64,000 bases of DNA from Endozoicomonas sp. SCSIO W0465 (GTDB lineage Bacteria > Pseudomonadota > Gammaproteobacteria > Pseudomonadales > Endozoicomonadaceae). A program made the translations under genes and the position numbers. The DNA lies in NCBI RefSeq assembly GCF_023716865.1, contig NZ_CP092417.1, positions 5,000,001 through 5,064,000 on the forward strand, in the 5' to 3' direction. Position 1 is the stretch's first letter; each line of letters opens with the position of its first letter. Shown here piece by piece: positions 33,475 through 42,594 of the stretch. The notes under the pieces were generated by a model that made no database searches, was not told where the DNA came from, and worked only from the letters and a program-made list of their open reading frames with translations.

Positions 33475-34098
33475 TTGAGGGCCGATGACAGCCACTCCAT
33501 GGCCAACAGATTCCGCGGCTTTCTGCCCGTGGTAATCGATGTGGAAACCGGCGGCTTTAATGCCACTACTGATGCCCTGCTGGAAATTGCAGCGACCGTT
33601 ATTGAAATGGATGAGCACGGCTTTATCCATCCGGGTCCATCGGAGTCATACCATATCAAGCCATTCGAAGGCGCCAATATTGAGCAGGCCGCTATCGATT
33701 TTATTGGTATTAACCCCTTCCACCCGCTGCGGATTGCCACGGCGGAAGAGGATGCCATCAACAAAATTTTCCGTTTAGTTCGTAAGGCAGTCAAAAGCCA
33801 GGGGTGTAACCGAGCCGTACTGGTTGGCCACAATGCGGCGTTCGATCTGGGATTTGTCATGGCTGCCGCTGAGCGCTGTGATATGAAACGAAACCCGTTT
33901 CATCCGTTTTCCTGCTTTGACACCGCGACCCTGGCCGGCTTGGCCTATGGACAAACGGTGCTGGCCAAAGCCTGTATCGAAGCGGATATTGATTTTAATA
34001 AGTCAGAGGCTCATTCTGCCCGTTACGATACGGAAAAAACCGCTGAACTGTTCTGTACCATTGTCAATCGCTGGAAAGATCTGGGCGGCTGGCTGTAA
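33475..34098 (+). CDS. rnt: Ribonuclease T
   Basis: A DEDD-family 3'-5' exoribonuclease that trims tRNA CCA ends and matures 5S and other stable RNAs. Exo motifs: VVIDVETGGFNATTDALLE (motif I), VGHNAAFDLGF (motif II) and HSARYDTEKTAELF (motif III, H and D). I place the start at TTG 33475 because AGGAG lies six bases upstream (33464-33468); the frame is open back to 33430 but without a better ribosome site, and ATG 33499 has none. Product about 207 residues, normal for RNase T. Confidence 0.93.
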   Translation: MRADDSHSMANRFRGFLPVVIDVETGGFNATTDALLEIAATVIEMDEHGFIHPGPSESYHIKPFEGANIEQAAIDFIGINPFHPLRIATAEEDAINKIFRLVRKAVKSQGCNRAVLVGHNAAFDLGFVMAAAERCDMKRNPFHPFSCFDTATLAGLAYGQTVLAKACIEADIDFNKSEAHSARYDTEKTAELFCTIVNRWKDLGGWL

Positions 34099-34117
34099 TA
34101 GCCATTACCCCCTTGCT

Positions 34118-34151
34118 GGCTGGCTTTTTTCTTAACCATGAAAAGTCAGCC
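34118..34151. terminator. Bidirectional terminator between rnt and ogt
   Basis: Convergent genes meet at a hairpin: ggctggcttttttc (34118) pairs with gaaaagtcagcc (to 34151), loop ttaaccat. The T tract is inside the stem arm. It overlaps the last codons of the minus-strand gene. Confidence 0.4.
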
Positions 34152-34700
34152 ATACTTCCTGATTCTATTGCCCTGCTCAAGATCCAGCAGATATTGCTTC
34201 ATCTCCACCCCATGGGCATAACCGGTTAATTTGCCATTTTTCCCAATCACCCGGTGACAGGGCACAATGATGGCTACCGGGTTGGCACCATTAGCGGCGC
34301 CCACTGCCCTGACCGCCTTAGGTCGGTGGATACTGCTGGCAATATCCTGGTAAGAGCAGCGCTGCCCATAGCCAATCTGTTGCAACGCTCGCCATACCTG
34401 CTGCTGAAAGTCAGTACCACGAAGATCCAGTGCCACCGTAAACCGGGTGAGTTCTCCTCGAAAATAGGCTTCCAGCTCCTTTTTCGACTGCTTCAGGTGA
34501 CTATCGATAGCTTTTCTGACGGTAGCAGTCATGTCGTCACTGTTTGCGAGTTGATTAGGCGCTTCAGGCTTATTTTCTATCAACATTACTGAGCAAATAC
34601 CCTCTACAGATGCTGATAGCTGCAGCATACCGACAGGTGAGTTGATTAACGCTCGCCCTAACGGAATCGATTGTTCAAAAAAATAAATCATAGCGCCCAT
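34146..34700 (-). CDS. ogt: Methylated-DNA--protein-cysteine S-methyltransferase
   Basis: 184 residues. Repairs O6-alkylguanine by suicidal transfer of the alkyl group to its own cysteine. The active site IVPCHRVIGKNG is intact (about residues 146-157), preceded by the helix-turn-helix region AVRAVGAANGANPVAI. The N-terminal RNase H-like part carries INSPVGMLQLSAS. Length matches Ogt. Gene symbol is by family; ogt versus adaB cannot be told apart here. The first residues (MGAMIYFFEQ) allow a start at 34700 or at the second ATG 34691. Confidence 0.93.
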   Translation of the reverse strand: MGAMIYFFEQSIPLGRALINSPVGMLQLSASVEGICSVMLIENKPEAPNQLANSDDMTATVRKAIDSHLKQSKKELEAYFRGELTRFTVALDLRGTDFQQQVWRALQQIGYGQRCSYQDIASSIHRPKAVRAVGAANGANPVAIIVPCHRVIGKNGKLTGYAHGVEMKQYLLDLEQGNRIRKYG

Positions 34701-34728
34701 AACTTACCTCACAGTTGATGAGTAAACT

Positions 34729-35532
34729 TTACAGCGCATAAAGCCTTGCCAGATACTCAGCAACCGAATGATCATCACAATGACCAATGCGCTCAAATCC
34801 GGGCAGGCTGTTGACCAGCGACGGGTCAGCATTTCCCATGACTACCCCTTTTCCTACACTGGACAGCATTTCAACGTCATTCATCCCATCACCAAAAGTA
34901 ATGGCATCCTGCAGGCCGTAACCTTTCAGCTTCAACACCTCTGCCAATGCCGTCCCTTTGCAAACACCCGATGCCATGATTTCAAAGCACTCAGGCAGGG
35001 AGTAGGTCATGTAAAGCTGTTCACCGTATAGTTCACGGAACCGGTCGGACAATGGCAATAAGTCAGCGTGCGATTTCGCAACAAAAAAGATTTTCTGGAT
35101 AGCAGCAGTTTCAACAGCATCAAAGTCGGCAAGGTGATAGGTAAATCCGCTCTCCTTACTGAATGCATGAAGATCTTCATGCTCAACCTCTACCAGCCAT
35201 TGCTCACCTTGATAAACGTTGCTATGAACCCGGTCTTCATAGAATTTCCGAAGGGACAATAATGAATGCACCAACCCGGGATTAATATCGTGCTGAACAA
35301 TCATTTCCCCGTTCGGATTATGGACTCTGGCACCATTGCTGGTGATCAGGTACATATCAACGCCAAGCTGTTCCCTAATTCTTTCAACATCCTGAAAGTG
35401 GCGGCCTGTAGCAAAAATAAATTTGATACCTTTCTCGCTCAGGTGCTGAATGACTTCACGGGTTCTGGGAGAAAGCTCATGCTGTTTGGTAAGCAAAGTC
35501 CCATCAAGATCGGATACAACCACTGGATACAT
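34729..35532 (-). CDS. Cof-type HAD-IIB phosphatase (YidA-like)
   Basis: 267 residues from ATG 35532, chosen because AGAGG stands six to eight bases upstream; a TTG five codons earlier has no ribosome site. HAD motifs: SDLDGTLL (nucleophile aspartate, residues 7-14), ATGRHFQDV (motif II), a conserved lysine in the SVGKGVVMGNA region, and FGDGMNDVEML (motif IV). The C2B cap lies between. Members dephosphorylate sugar phosphates, flavin or pyridoxal phosphates; substrate cannot be assigned. Monocistronic between ogt and clpB. Confidence 0.9.
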   Translation of the reverse strand: MYPVVVSDLDGTLLTKQHELSPRTREVIQHLSEKGIKFIFATGRHFQDVERIREQLGVDMYLITSNGARVHNPNGEMIVQHDINPGLVHSLLSLRKFYEDRVHSNVYQGEQWLVEVEHEDLHAFSKESGFTYHLADFDAVETAAIQKIFFVAKSHADLLPLSDRFRELYGEQLYMTYSLPECFEIMASGVCKGTALAEVLKLKGYGLQDAITFGDGMNDVEMLSSVGKGVVMGNADPSLVNSLPGFERIGHCDDHSVAEYLARLYAL

Positions 35533-35731
35533 AATGACCTCTTGCAAATCCTATTGCAGATTTTATAAAGCGGAGGAAGAGCACCCTGAAGCAACAGGAT
35601 GCAGACAATCCATATCTTCCCTTGAAAAAATACCGATTAACCTAAAGCTTGGAGAAAAATCATTCAATCAGTAATTTTCTCAATAGCGGATTTGCCAAGC
35701 CTCTATCCATTATCCTAATAAAGGCCATTAT

Positions 35732-35757
35732 CCTGATAAAGGCTTTGGTTTATCAGG
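35732..35757 (-). terminator. Hairpin at the clpB 3' end
   Basis: CCTGATAAA at 35732-35740 pairs with TTTATCAGG at 35749-35757, which includes the clpB stop codon. U tract is poor, so either a weak terminator or an mRNA-stabilising stem. Confidence 0.4.
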
Positions 35758-38335
35758 AGAATGCCAACTCTCCATCGTGCGCCACCACCTTGATGGTATC
35801 ACCAGGTTTGTATCGGCCAGACAGAATGGCTTCGGCCAGCGGATTTTCAATGCGCCGTTGAATAGCCCGCTTCAATGGTCGTGCACCATAAACCGGATCA
35901 AAACCGACGGTTACCAGCTGATCCATGGCCTCATCAGAAAGCTCCAGCCGTAGATGATTGTCCGCCAGCCGACGATCCAGGTTAGCCAATTGTATGCTGG
36001 CAATGGATTTAATCTGGCTGGCACCCAGTGGATGGAATACCACCACCTCATCAATCCGGTTAACAAACTCTGGCCGGAAGTGCGTTCCTACCACTTCGAT
36101 CAGGGTACTCTTCAACTCTTCAAAATCAGTTTCACCGGTCTCTTTGTTCCGGAAGGTCTGAATAAGGTCAGACCCCAGGTTTGACGTCATGACAATAACG
36201 GTATTTTTAAAGTCAACCGTTCTCCCCTGGCCATCAGTCAGACGACCATCTTCTAACACCTGAAGCAGAATATTAAAAACATCCGGATGAGCCTTCTCCA
36301 CCTCATCCATCAACACCAGGGAATATGGCTTACGACGCACGGCTTCGGTCAGATAGCCACCTTCCTCATAACCTACATACCCCGGAGGCGCACCTAGCAG
36401 ACGGGAAACCGAGTGTTTCTCCATAAACTCTGACATGTCGATGCGGACAATGGCATCTTCCGTATCAAACAGAAACTCAGCCAGGGCCTTACACAGCTCA
36501 GTCTTACCGACCCCGGTTGGGCCCAGGAACATGAATGAGCCGTTGGGACGATTGGGATCGGCCAACCCGGCCCGCGAACGGCGTACTGCATTGGCAACCG
36601 CAACCACTGCCTCATCCTGGCCCACGACCCGTTTATGGAGTGCCTCCTCCATACGCAGCAACTTCTCTTTCTCTCCCTCCAGCATCTTGGCAACAGGAAT
36701 ACCCGTCCATTTCGACACCACTTCAGCAATCTCTTCTTCTGTTACCCGATTTCGCAGCAGTTGATGCTCCCCGGTTTCCAGGGCATCCGCCTGGGCCAGC
36801 TGTTTGTCAAGCTCAGGCAAGGTCCCGTACTGAATTTCGGACATTTTGGTCAAATCACCTGCCCGTCTGGCGGCTTCCAGCTCAATCAGCAGTTTCTCTT
36901 TTTCTTCCCGGAGTTTCTGCCCCCCTTGCAACTGGGCTTTTTCCGCTTTCCAGACATCTTCCATGTCGGAATACTCGCGTTCCAGCTCACCGACTTGCTC
37001 ATTCAGTTTGGCCAGGCGCTCCCTGGACGCATCATCATCTTCTTTCTTCAGCGCTTCCTGTTCTATTTTGAGTTGAATCAGACGGCGTTCCAGTCGATCC
37101 ATGGCCTCCGGCTTGGAATCCATTTCCATTCGAATACGACTTGCAGCCTCATCAATCAGGTCAATGGCCTTATCGGGCAGTTGCCGATCCGTGATATAAC
37201 GCTGGGAAAGTTTGACTGCGGCTATAATCGCCGGATCAGTAATATCAACACCATGATGGGCCTCATAACGTTCTTTCAGACCACGGAGAATAGCAATGGC
37301 ATCTTCTTCCGTTGGCTCATCCACCAGCACCTTCTGGAAGCGCCTTTCAAGGGCCGCATCTTTCTCAATATACTGCCGGTATTCATCAAGCGTGGTGGCA
37401 CCAACACAATGCAGCTCCCCCCTGGCCAACGCAGGCTTCAGCATATTCCCGGCGTCCATGGCACCTTCGGCCTTACCGGCGCCCACCATGGTATGAATTT
37501 CATCAATAAACAGGATGATCTGACCTTCCTGCTTGGCCAGGTCATTCAAAACCGATTTCAATCGTTCTTCAAACTCGCCCCGGAACTTGGCACCAGCAAT
37601 CAATGCCCCCATATCCAGCGACAGCAGCCTTTTGCCTTTCAGACCTTCCGGCACTTCCCCATTGACAATACGCTGGGCCAGACCTTCAACAATTGCCGTT
37701 TTACCAACACCCGGTTCACCGATAATCACCGGGTTATTTTTGGTTCTTCGCTGCAGAACCTGAACCGTCCGCCGTATTTCATCATCGCGACCGATGACCG
37801 GATCCAGCTTGCCCTCTTCGGCACGCTCAGTCAGATCAATGGTGTATTTACCCAGGGAGTTACGCGAGTCTTCTGCATTCGGGTCGTCAATAGACGCGCC
37901 ACCTCGAATATTTTTAATGGCATTTTCCAGTGCTTTCTGACTAACGCCCTGACTGCCCAGTAATTTACCAAGCGGACCGCTGTCTTCCATCATGACCAGC
38001 AGCATGGTTTCACTGGAAATAAACTGATCCCCGGTCTGCTGCGCTTTTTTGTCAGCAAGGTTCAACATTCGATAGAGTGCCTGGGACGTCTGGATATCAC
38101 CGGTCGGCGATGATACCTGGGGCAGCTGTTCGAGCATGCCTGCCAACTCACCACGAAGGGTGCTCACATCAAAGCCTACCTGCATCAGCAGAGGCTTGAC
38201 CGAGCCTCCCTTCTGGTCGATAAGGGCAAGCAAAAGATGTACGGGCTCAATCTGACTGTTGTCTTTGCCGATAGCCATAGACTGGGCATCAGCCAGAGCT
38301 GACTGGAGTTTGCTGGTCAGTCGATCCATTCTCAT
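35753..38335 (-). CDS. clpB: ClpB protein disaggregase
   Basis: 860 residues, full length. An AAA+ hexamer that extracts proteins from aggregates together with DnaK. N domain residues 1-145 (MRMDRLTSKLQSALADAQS); first AAA module with GEPGVGKTA and ILFIDEIHTMVGAG; the M-domain coiled coil about 410-525; second AAA module with GPTGVGKTE and SLVLMDEVEKAHPD, arginine finger region LGAPPGYVGYEEGG. ATG 38335 has AGGAG nine bases upstream. An insertion sequence ends only 49 bp upstream of this start and separates the gene from a promoter-like sequence at 40127-40154, so heat-shock induction could be altered. Confidence 0.97.
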   Translation of the reverse strand: MRMDRLTSKLQSALADAQSMAIGKDNSQIEPVHLLLALIDQKGGSVKPLLMQVGFDVSTLRGELAGMLEQLPQVSSPTGDIQTSQALYRMLNLADKKAQQTGDQFISSETMLLVMMEDSGPLGKLLGSQGVSQKALENAIKNIRGGASIDDPNAEDSRNSLGKYTIDLTERAEEGKLDPVIGRDDEIRRTVQVLQRRTKNNPVIIGEPGVGKTAIVEGLAQRIVNGEVPEGLKGKRLLSLDMGALIAGAKFRGEFEERLKSVLNDLAKQEGQIILFIDEIHTMVGAGKAEGAMDAGNMLKPALARGELHCVGATTLDEYRQYIEKDAALERRFQKVLVDEPTEEDAIAILRGLKERYEAHHGVDITDPAIIAAVKLSQRYITDRQLPDKAIDLIDEAASRIRMEMDSKPEAMDRLERRLIQLKIEQEALKKEDDDASRERLAKLNEQVGELEREYSDMEDVWKAEKAQLQGGQKLREEKEKLLIELEAARRAGDLTKMSEIQYGTLPELDKQLAQADALETGEHQLLRNRVTEEEIAEVVSKWTGIPVAKMLEGEKEKLLRMEEALHKRVVGQDEAVVAVANAVRRSRAGLADPNRPNGSFMFLGPTGVGKTELCKALAEFLFDTEDAIVRIDMSEFMEKHSVSRLLGAPPGYVGYEEGGYLTEAVRRKPYSLVLMDEVEKAHPDVFNILLQVLEDGRLTDGQGRTVDFKNTVIVMTSNLGSDLIQTFRNKETGETDFEELKSTLIEVVGTHFRPEFVNRIDEVVVFHPLGASQIKSIASIQLANLDRRLADNHLRLELSDEAMDQLVTVGFDPVYGARPLKRAIQRRIENPLAEAILSGRYKPGDTIKVVAHDGELAFS

Positions 38336-38384
38336 AATGACCTTCTCCTACCTATAATCTCTAATTCGGTTTTTACTGTTAAGT

Positions 38385-40087
38385 AGTTCTCGTCCAAAAA
38401 CACAACCAATTGAAAACTGTAGATTTTATCCTGAAAAATTAAGTGGAGCCCTACTGCTATCTGGCGACTAAACTTCCCAAGAGCAAGAAACATAAGGGAT
38501 TGCCAAAAACAGAGGACTCCAAATGCGCAAAAAACGCAACCCGCAGTGTAGTATGGAACTCCATTACGTACCTCATGAAATCTGCTCCCAGCTTTCCGGT
38601 ATCTCGCAATGGCTTGACGCCCATCCACAGTTCAATGACTGGATTTATGAGGACTTAAGTTCTGGTGATAAACAGAACACTGGGCGGAACGGACTATCAG
38701 CAGAATCCGTTCTTCGTGCGGCACTCCTGAAACAGTATTTGAATTGTGATTATGACTACTTGTCGTTTGTTTTGATGGACTCCATGCTCTTTCGAGACTT
38801 TTGTCGCCTCGAACCAAACCAGCGCCCCAGTCGCTCCAGTTTGCATGGGCTCATCAGCCTTCTTACTGCATCTACATGGGAACGGATTAATAACTGTCAG
38901 CTAATGACCGCTAAAGATCAGGGTATTGAAAAAGGGCGCACTGTGGCTATTGACAGCACAGTCACCGAATCGGATATCAAACCTCCTTGCGACAGTGATC
39001 TTTTAGCCAGTTCCGTTAAAGAAATTTGTCGGCTGCTGGAACGGGGACAAACACTGACAGCGACACCGCTTTATGAATATACCCATCACAACCGAGCCGT
39101 AAAAGATGCGGCCAGAAAATGCATCTACGCTGGCAAAGAAGAGCGGCATCAGCATTATAAAAAACTGCTGCAGTTGACCCGAAAATCCCGGAAGGTACTT
39201 ATCGAAGCTACTGTCACGCTAGCAAACGCCCGTCAGCAGGGGCAGTGTCTCCTGGCTGATGATGCCGACAAGTGGCAGGCCGATGTGGATCACCTGTTAC
39301 CCCTGGTGGATGCAATAGTCTCCCAGACAGAGCGCAGGGTCTTTAAGGGTGAAAAGGTGCCAGCCCAGGAAAAAGTGGTTAGCCTGTATGAACCCCATAC
39401 GGATATCATCGTAAAAGACAGGCGGCAAGTACAGTATGGCCATAAACTGAACCTGGTTCAGGGAAAAAGTCGATTGATCCTGGACCTGGTTATTGAGGAA
39501 GGTAACCCAGCGGATTCGGACCAATTCATTCCGATGATGGAAAGACAAAAAGAAATTTATGGTCGTGTACCTCGCCAGACAAGCGGTGACGGCGGATACG
39601 CGTGTCGCGCTAATTTGGAAAAAGCCAAGGCCATGGGAATCAGCGATGTAGCTTTTAATAAGAAGCGCGGACTTGAAGTCGAAGAGATGACTAAAAGTCA
39701 GTATGTGTATAAAACGCTCTTTCGCTTCCGGGCAGGTATTGAAGCGGGAATTTCGTGGCTAAAGAGATGTTTTGGGCTATCACGTTGCCACTGCAAGGGT
39801 TCTGAGCGTTTTGATTCTCATTGCTGGTTATCGGTGGTCTGTTACAACCTGGTGATTCTGGCCAGACACCCGGCACCATCCTGATAGCCACCTCCACGCT
39901 ACATGAAAGTACCTTTCCAGCATGGTGGGAGGATGTTTTCTGCCTGCTTTTCGCGTTTTTCTCCAATATCCGTCCCAGATTAGAGAAAAAAAGGGAAGAG
40001 TTTTTGCGGCTCTCTGGAATTTCAGGAAATATCAAAACGAACGTACAATCTAATTATGATTGCCTGATGCGTTTTTGGACGAGAACT
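38385..40087 (+). mobile_element. IS5/ISNCY-like insertion sequence upstream of clpB
   Basis: Perfect 17-bp inverted ends AGTTCTCGTCCAAAAAC at 38385-38401 and the complement ending 40087, flanked by a 4-bp direct repeat AAGT (38381-38384; 40088-40091). Length 1703 bp, one transposase gene on the plus strand, opposite to clpB. The 3' flank continues into a single copy of the MITE-like repeat end. Confidence 0.88.
38523..39884 (+). CDS. DDE transposase (IS5/ISNCY/IS1182-like)
   Basis: 453 residues, uninterrupted. N-terminal part LSAESVLRAALLKQYLNCDYDYLSF is typical of the domain found before IS5/IS1182 catalytic cores. Catalytic region: RTVAIDSTVTESDIKPP (first aspartate), QTSGDGGYACRANLEKA (second) and FRAGIEAGISWLKRCFGLSRC (glutamate). 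A long helical insertion (about 190-260) with KSRKVLIEATVTLANARQQG lies between. Exact family is uncertain. Intact and inside perfect ends, so probably active. Confidence 0.82.
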   Translation: MRKKRNPQCSMELHYVPHEICSQLSGISQWLDAHPQFNDWIYEDLSSGDKQNTGRNGLSAESVLRAALLKQYLNCDYDYLSFVLMDSMLFRDFCRLEPNQRPSRSSLHGLISLLTASTWERINNCQLMTAKDQGIEKGRTVAIDSTVTESDIKPPCDSDLLASSVKEICRLLERGQTLTATPLYEYTHHNRAVKDAARKCIYAGKEERHQHYKKLLQLTRKSRKVLIEATVTLANARQQGQCLLADDADKWQADVDHLLPLVDAIVSQTERRVFKGEKVPAQEKVVSLYEPHTDIIVKDRRQVQYGHKLNLVQGKSRLILDLVIEEGNPADSDQFIPMMERQKEIYGRVPRQTSGDGGYACRANLEKAKAMGISDVAFNKKRGLEVEEMTKSQYVYKTLFRFRAGIEAGISWLKRCFGLSRCHCKGSERFDSHCWLSVVCYNLVILARHPAPS

Positions 40088-40291
40088 AAGTAGCCAGAAA
40101 TCTGCGATTTCACATGGTTAGCTATCTATATAGTGCTGGTGTGGGGCATTTCAAGGATGAACGGTAAATCATAACCGCGAAGGCGTCTTTTTGTTTTATC
40201 AACAGGAACCAATCACTATATTGCCAGTCTCCTTTTTATTGAATCAGTGATTGGGCCAATTATTGAGCCAACCATTATGAGGATTGACTGA
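40088..40291. other. Intergenic remnant with a single MITE-like end
   Basis: About 200 bp without a gene after the IS. Positions 40090-40128 match the end of the 165-bp MITE-like element (gccagaaat...atttcacatggttagc). The promoter-like site facing clpB follows. Nothing else is recognisable. Confidence 0.5.
40127..40154 (-). promoter_or_regulatory. Probable original clpB promoter, displaced by an IS
   Basis: On the minus strand TTGAAA (40149-40154) and TATATA (40127-40132) are 16 bp apart. The preceding C gives CTTGAAA, the -35 form favoured by the heat-shock sigma factor, although a CCCCAT-type -10 is not at the right place. Without the insertion sequence this site would be about 90 bp before the clpB start. 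Confidence 0.4.
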
Positions 40292-40783
40292 ATGAACTGT
40301 TTAGCTGGAATCAGTCGGTTAAGTTCCAACCGGCAACACTCTCAAAAGGTTGCTACCCCATCGGATGCCTACCAAAAAACACCTCAAGGCACCAATCCCG
40401 ACTGTAAAAACGGACAAATAGCAAAAATAAGAACCATAAGCCCCCCCAACCGGTATATCCCGAGCTTCAATAGCCTGCCTGCAGACTGCGAAAGAAAAAT
40501 GTCCACTGTGCGAATACCCCCGGAAAGCCAGTGGGTCGAAGTCGCTCTCCGGAAAATAGAACCTGTGCCGGTTACGATCTGTCTGAGCACGTTCCACCCG
40601 GCTGCTAATCCAACCAATAAAAGTGACCCGGAAGGCAACCATTGCCTAATCAACCCCGGCAGTGATAAAAAACAAGAATCAGAATCCCACAGCCATCTTC
40701 GTCTTCGAACTTCTGGCTACCCATATAACCGTCCACTCCCCACCATTCCTGAGGAACCTTTCACCTCCCAGCAGCTGGCATAG
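40292..40783 (+). CDS. Hypothetical protein, low-complexity, uncertain
   Basis: 163 residues, unrecognised. ATG 40292 has GAGG about nine bases upstream. The sequence is rich in P, S, T, N and K with no hydrophobic stretch, and looks disordered (TPSDAYQKTPQGTNPD, HPAANPTNKSDPEGNH). No domain seen. It converges on pgeF and ends 46 bp from it. A 107-codon frame on the opposite strand is no better supported. It may be a small accessory protein or a chance frame. Confidence 0.3.
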   Translation: MNCLAGISRLSSNRQHSQKVATPSDAYQKTPQGTNPDCKNGQIAKIRTISPPNRYIPSFNSLPADCERKMSTVRIPPESQWVEVALRKIEPVPVTICLSTFHPAANPTNKSDPEGNHCLINPGSDKKQESESHSHLRLRTSGYPYNRPLPTIPEEPFTSQQLA

Positions 40784-40828
40784 GAGCTATGTAAGCGGGT
40801 ATGGCAAAAGACTCAAGGGATGCCTGCA

Positions 40829-41581
40829 TCAGGGCATAGTTGGTACCCGCCAGATCAGGGAAGCCATCCTACCCGACGATTTTCCATCACGGCGGTAAGA
40901 ATAGAAGAGATCAGACTGGTCATAAGAACAAAACTCACCACCGTACACCCGATTAACACCAAGTCGGTTCAGCCGTCTGCGCGCCAGTGTATTAAGATTG
41001 GCAAACCAACGATCCTCCCTGCCGGGGTTAAAAGCTCCGAAGCACCCACTGTCTTCTGCCAGAAACTGCGCCCTGACTTCCGGTCCAATCTCAAAATTAT
41101 GCTGACCGATTGCAGGCCCCAACCAGGCCATGACGGTTTCCGGAGGCACTCCCATGGAGTGAACCGTCGCTTCAAGAATCCCGGCCACTAAGCCTTTCCA
41201 ACCAGCGTGAGCCGCAGCAACCACCGTTCCATCCAGGTTACAGAACAGAACCGGCAAACAGTCTGCCGTTAACACCGCACAGGCTGATCCTGTTGTGCGG
41301 GAAACAGACGCGTCTGCTTCAGTCTCCTGATTATCAGTATCCGCATCGGCAACCTCAACACCATGTACCTGTTTTAGCCACAACGGGGATCTGGCCAGGT
41401 CAAGGTCTTGATTAAGCAGCTGTCGGTTTGCCCGAACCGTTTCCTGATCATCACCCGAGTAAAGCCCAAGGTTGAAGCTGGAAAAGCCAGCCTCACTCAG
41501 CCCACCCTTGCGGGTAGTCACTAACGCGTTAACACCATTCGGCGCAGGCCAGCCAGCCCAGATATAGCGCTCATTGCTCAC
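40829..41581 (-). CDS. pgeF: Peptidoglycan editing factor / multicopper polyphenol oxidase family (YfiH)
   Basis: 250 residues. Family members hydrolyse aberrant amino-acid linkages in UDP-MurNAc precursors; laccase and purine nucleoside activities are also reported. Metal/active-site residues are visible: KQVHGVEV (H), LTADCLPVLF (C) and AAAHAGWKGLVAGI (H). The start is GTG 41581: it overlaps the rluD stop as GTGA, indicating translational coupling, and gives the usual N-terminus with IWAGWPAPNGVNALVTTRKGG. Order clpB-pgeF-rluD is the Pseudomonas arrangement, here split by an IS. Confidence 0.92.
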   Translation of the reverse strand: MSNERYIWAGWPAPNGVNALVTTRKGGLSEAGFSSFNLGLYSGDDQETVRANRQLLNQDLDLARSPLWLKQVHGVEVADADTDNQETEADASVSRTTGSACAVLTADCLPVLFCNLDGTVVAAAHAGWKGLVAGILEATVHSMGVPPETVMAWLGPAIGQHNFEIGPEVRAQFLAEDSGCFGAFNPGREDRWFANLNTLARRRLNRLGVNRVYGGEFCSYDQSDLFYSYRRDGKSSGRMASLIWRVPTMP

Positions 41582-42594
41582 TCACATTCCCCTCTGTCTC
41601 CGTCAGAAAGGGGCTCATTTTCAGCCAGACTGTCCAACAACCTCTGGATATCGTCGGTCAAAGGCACCTCCCACTCCATATATTCGCCCGTCGCTGGATG
41701 GATCAAACCGAGCTGACGGGCATGAAGGGCCTGGCGCCTGAAGGCTCTGAGAACTTTTTCCAAAGCAGCCGGACATGACTTGGGCAACTTAAGCCCGCCA
41801 CCGTAAAGGTCATCACCAACCAGGGGGAAATGCTGGTGGCTCATGTGCACACGAATCTGATGGGTTCTGCCCGTTTGCAGGTTAAGCCGGATATGCGTAT
41901 GAGCTTTATAACGCTTCACTACCCGATAATGGGTAACAGAAGGCTTGCCACTGCGAACAACCGCCATCTTCAGACGGTTTTGCGGGTGTCGACCTATCGG
42001 CGCATCAACCACACCGCCACCCGTCATTACGCCTCGCACAACGGCCTCATATTCGCGGTGAACCGTACGATCCTGCAGCTGTGCAACAAGATCGCTGTGC
42101 GCGGCCAGGGAACGGGCAACGACCATAAGGCCAGTGGTATCCTTGTCCAGCCGGTGCACAATGCCAGCCCGTGGCAAAGCGGCATTATCGGGGTAGTGAT
42201 AAAGCAGGGCATTCAACAGAGTACCGGTATAGTTTCCCGCAGCGGGATGCACGACCAGATTGGCAGGCTTATTGATCACAATGAGATCGTTATCTTCATA
42301 AACAACGTCAAGTGGGATATTTTCCGGCTCCCACTGACCTTCTGGCTGAACCTCAACAGACAGAGACAGCTTTTCTCCGCCATAGAGTTTCTCTTTTGGT
42401 TTACGGGTCTCGCCATCCACCACCAGAGAACCATCACGAATCCAGTCCTGAAGCCGGGCCCTGGAAAACGCCGGAAAACAGGCCGCAGCGATCTGATCAA
42501 ATCGACGACCACCTTGATCATCAGGCACCGTGACACTCTCTTTAATGGTATTGTTAATCTGATCGTTAATTAAAGGTTTAACAATTTCACCCAT
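41578..42594 (-). CDS. rluD: 23S rRNA pseudouridine synthase D
   Basis: 338 residues. Converts three uridines in helix 69 of 23S rRNA (1911/1915/1917 in E. coli numbering) to pseudouridine. S4 RNA-binding domain at residues about 28-85 (GGRRFDQIAAACFPAFSRARLQDWIRDG); catalytic motif GIVHRLDKDTTGLMVVA with Asp150; also LQTGRTHQIRVHMSH and DDLYGG. The N-terminus has about 20 extra residues before the S4 domain. First gene of a two-gene unit with pgeF; divergent from bamD. Confidence 0.95.
   Translation of the reverse strand: MGEIVKPLINDQINNTIKESVTVPDDQGGRRFDQIAAACFPAFSRARLQDWIRDGSLVVDGETRKPKEKLYGGEKLSLSVEVQPEGQWEPENIPLDVVYEDNDLIVINKPANLVVHPAAGNYTGTLLNALLYHYPDNAALPRAGIVHRLDKDTTGLMVVARSLAAHSDLVAQLQDRTVHREYEAVVRGVMTGGGVVDAPIGRHPQNRLKMAVVRSGKPSVTHYRVVKRYKAHTHIRLNLQTGRTHQIRVHMSHQHFPLVGDDLYGGGLKLPKSCPAALEKVLRAFRRQALHARQLGLIHPATGEYMEWEVPLTDDIQRLLDSLAENEPLSDGDRGECE

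Noticed and set aside
32430..33860. 476-codon minus-strand frame
   Set aside because: Antisense to pyrC and rnt and held open by the 16-bp repeat (MAVIAHGCYRSWLLSL periodicity).
36635..37963. 442-codon plus-strand frame
   Set aside because: Lies wholly antisense to clpB, whose frame is fully supported by conserved motifs.
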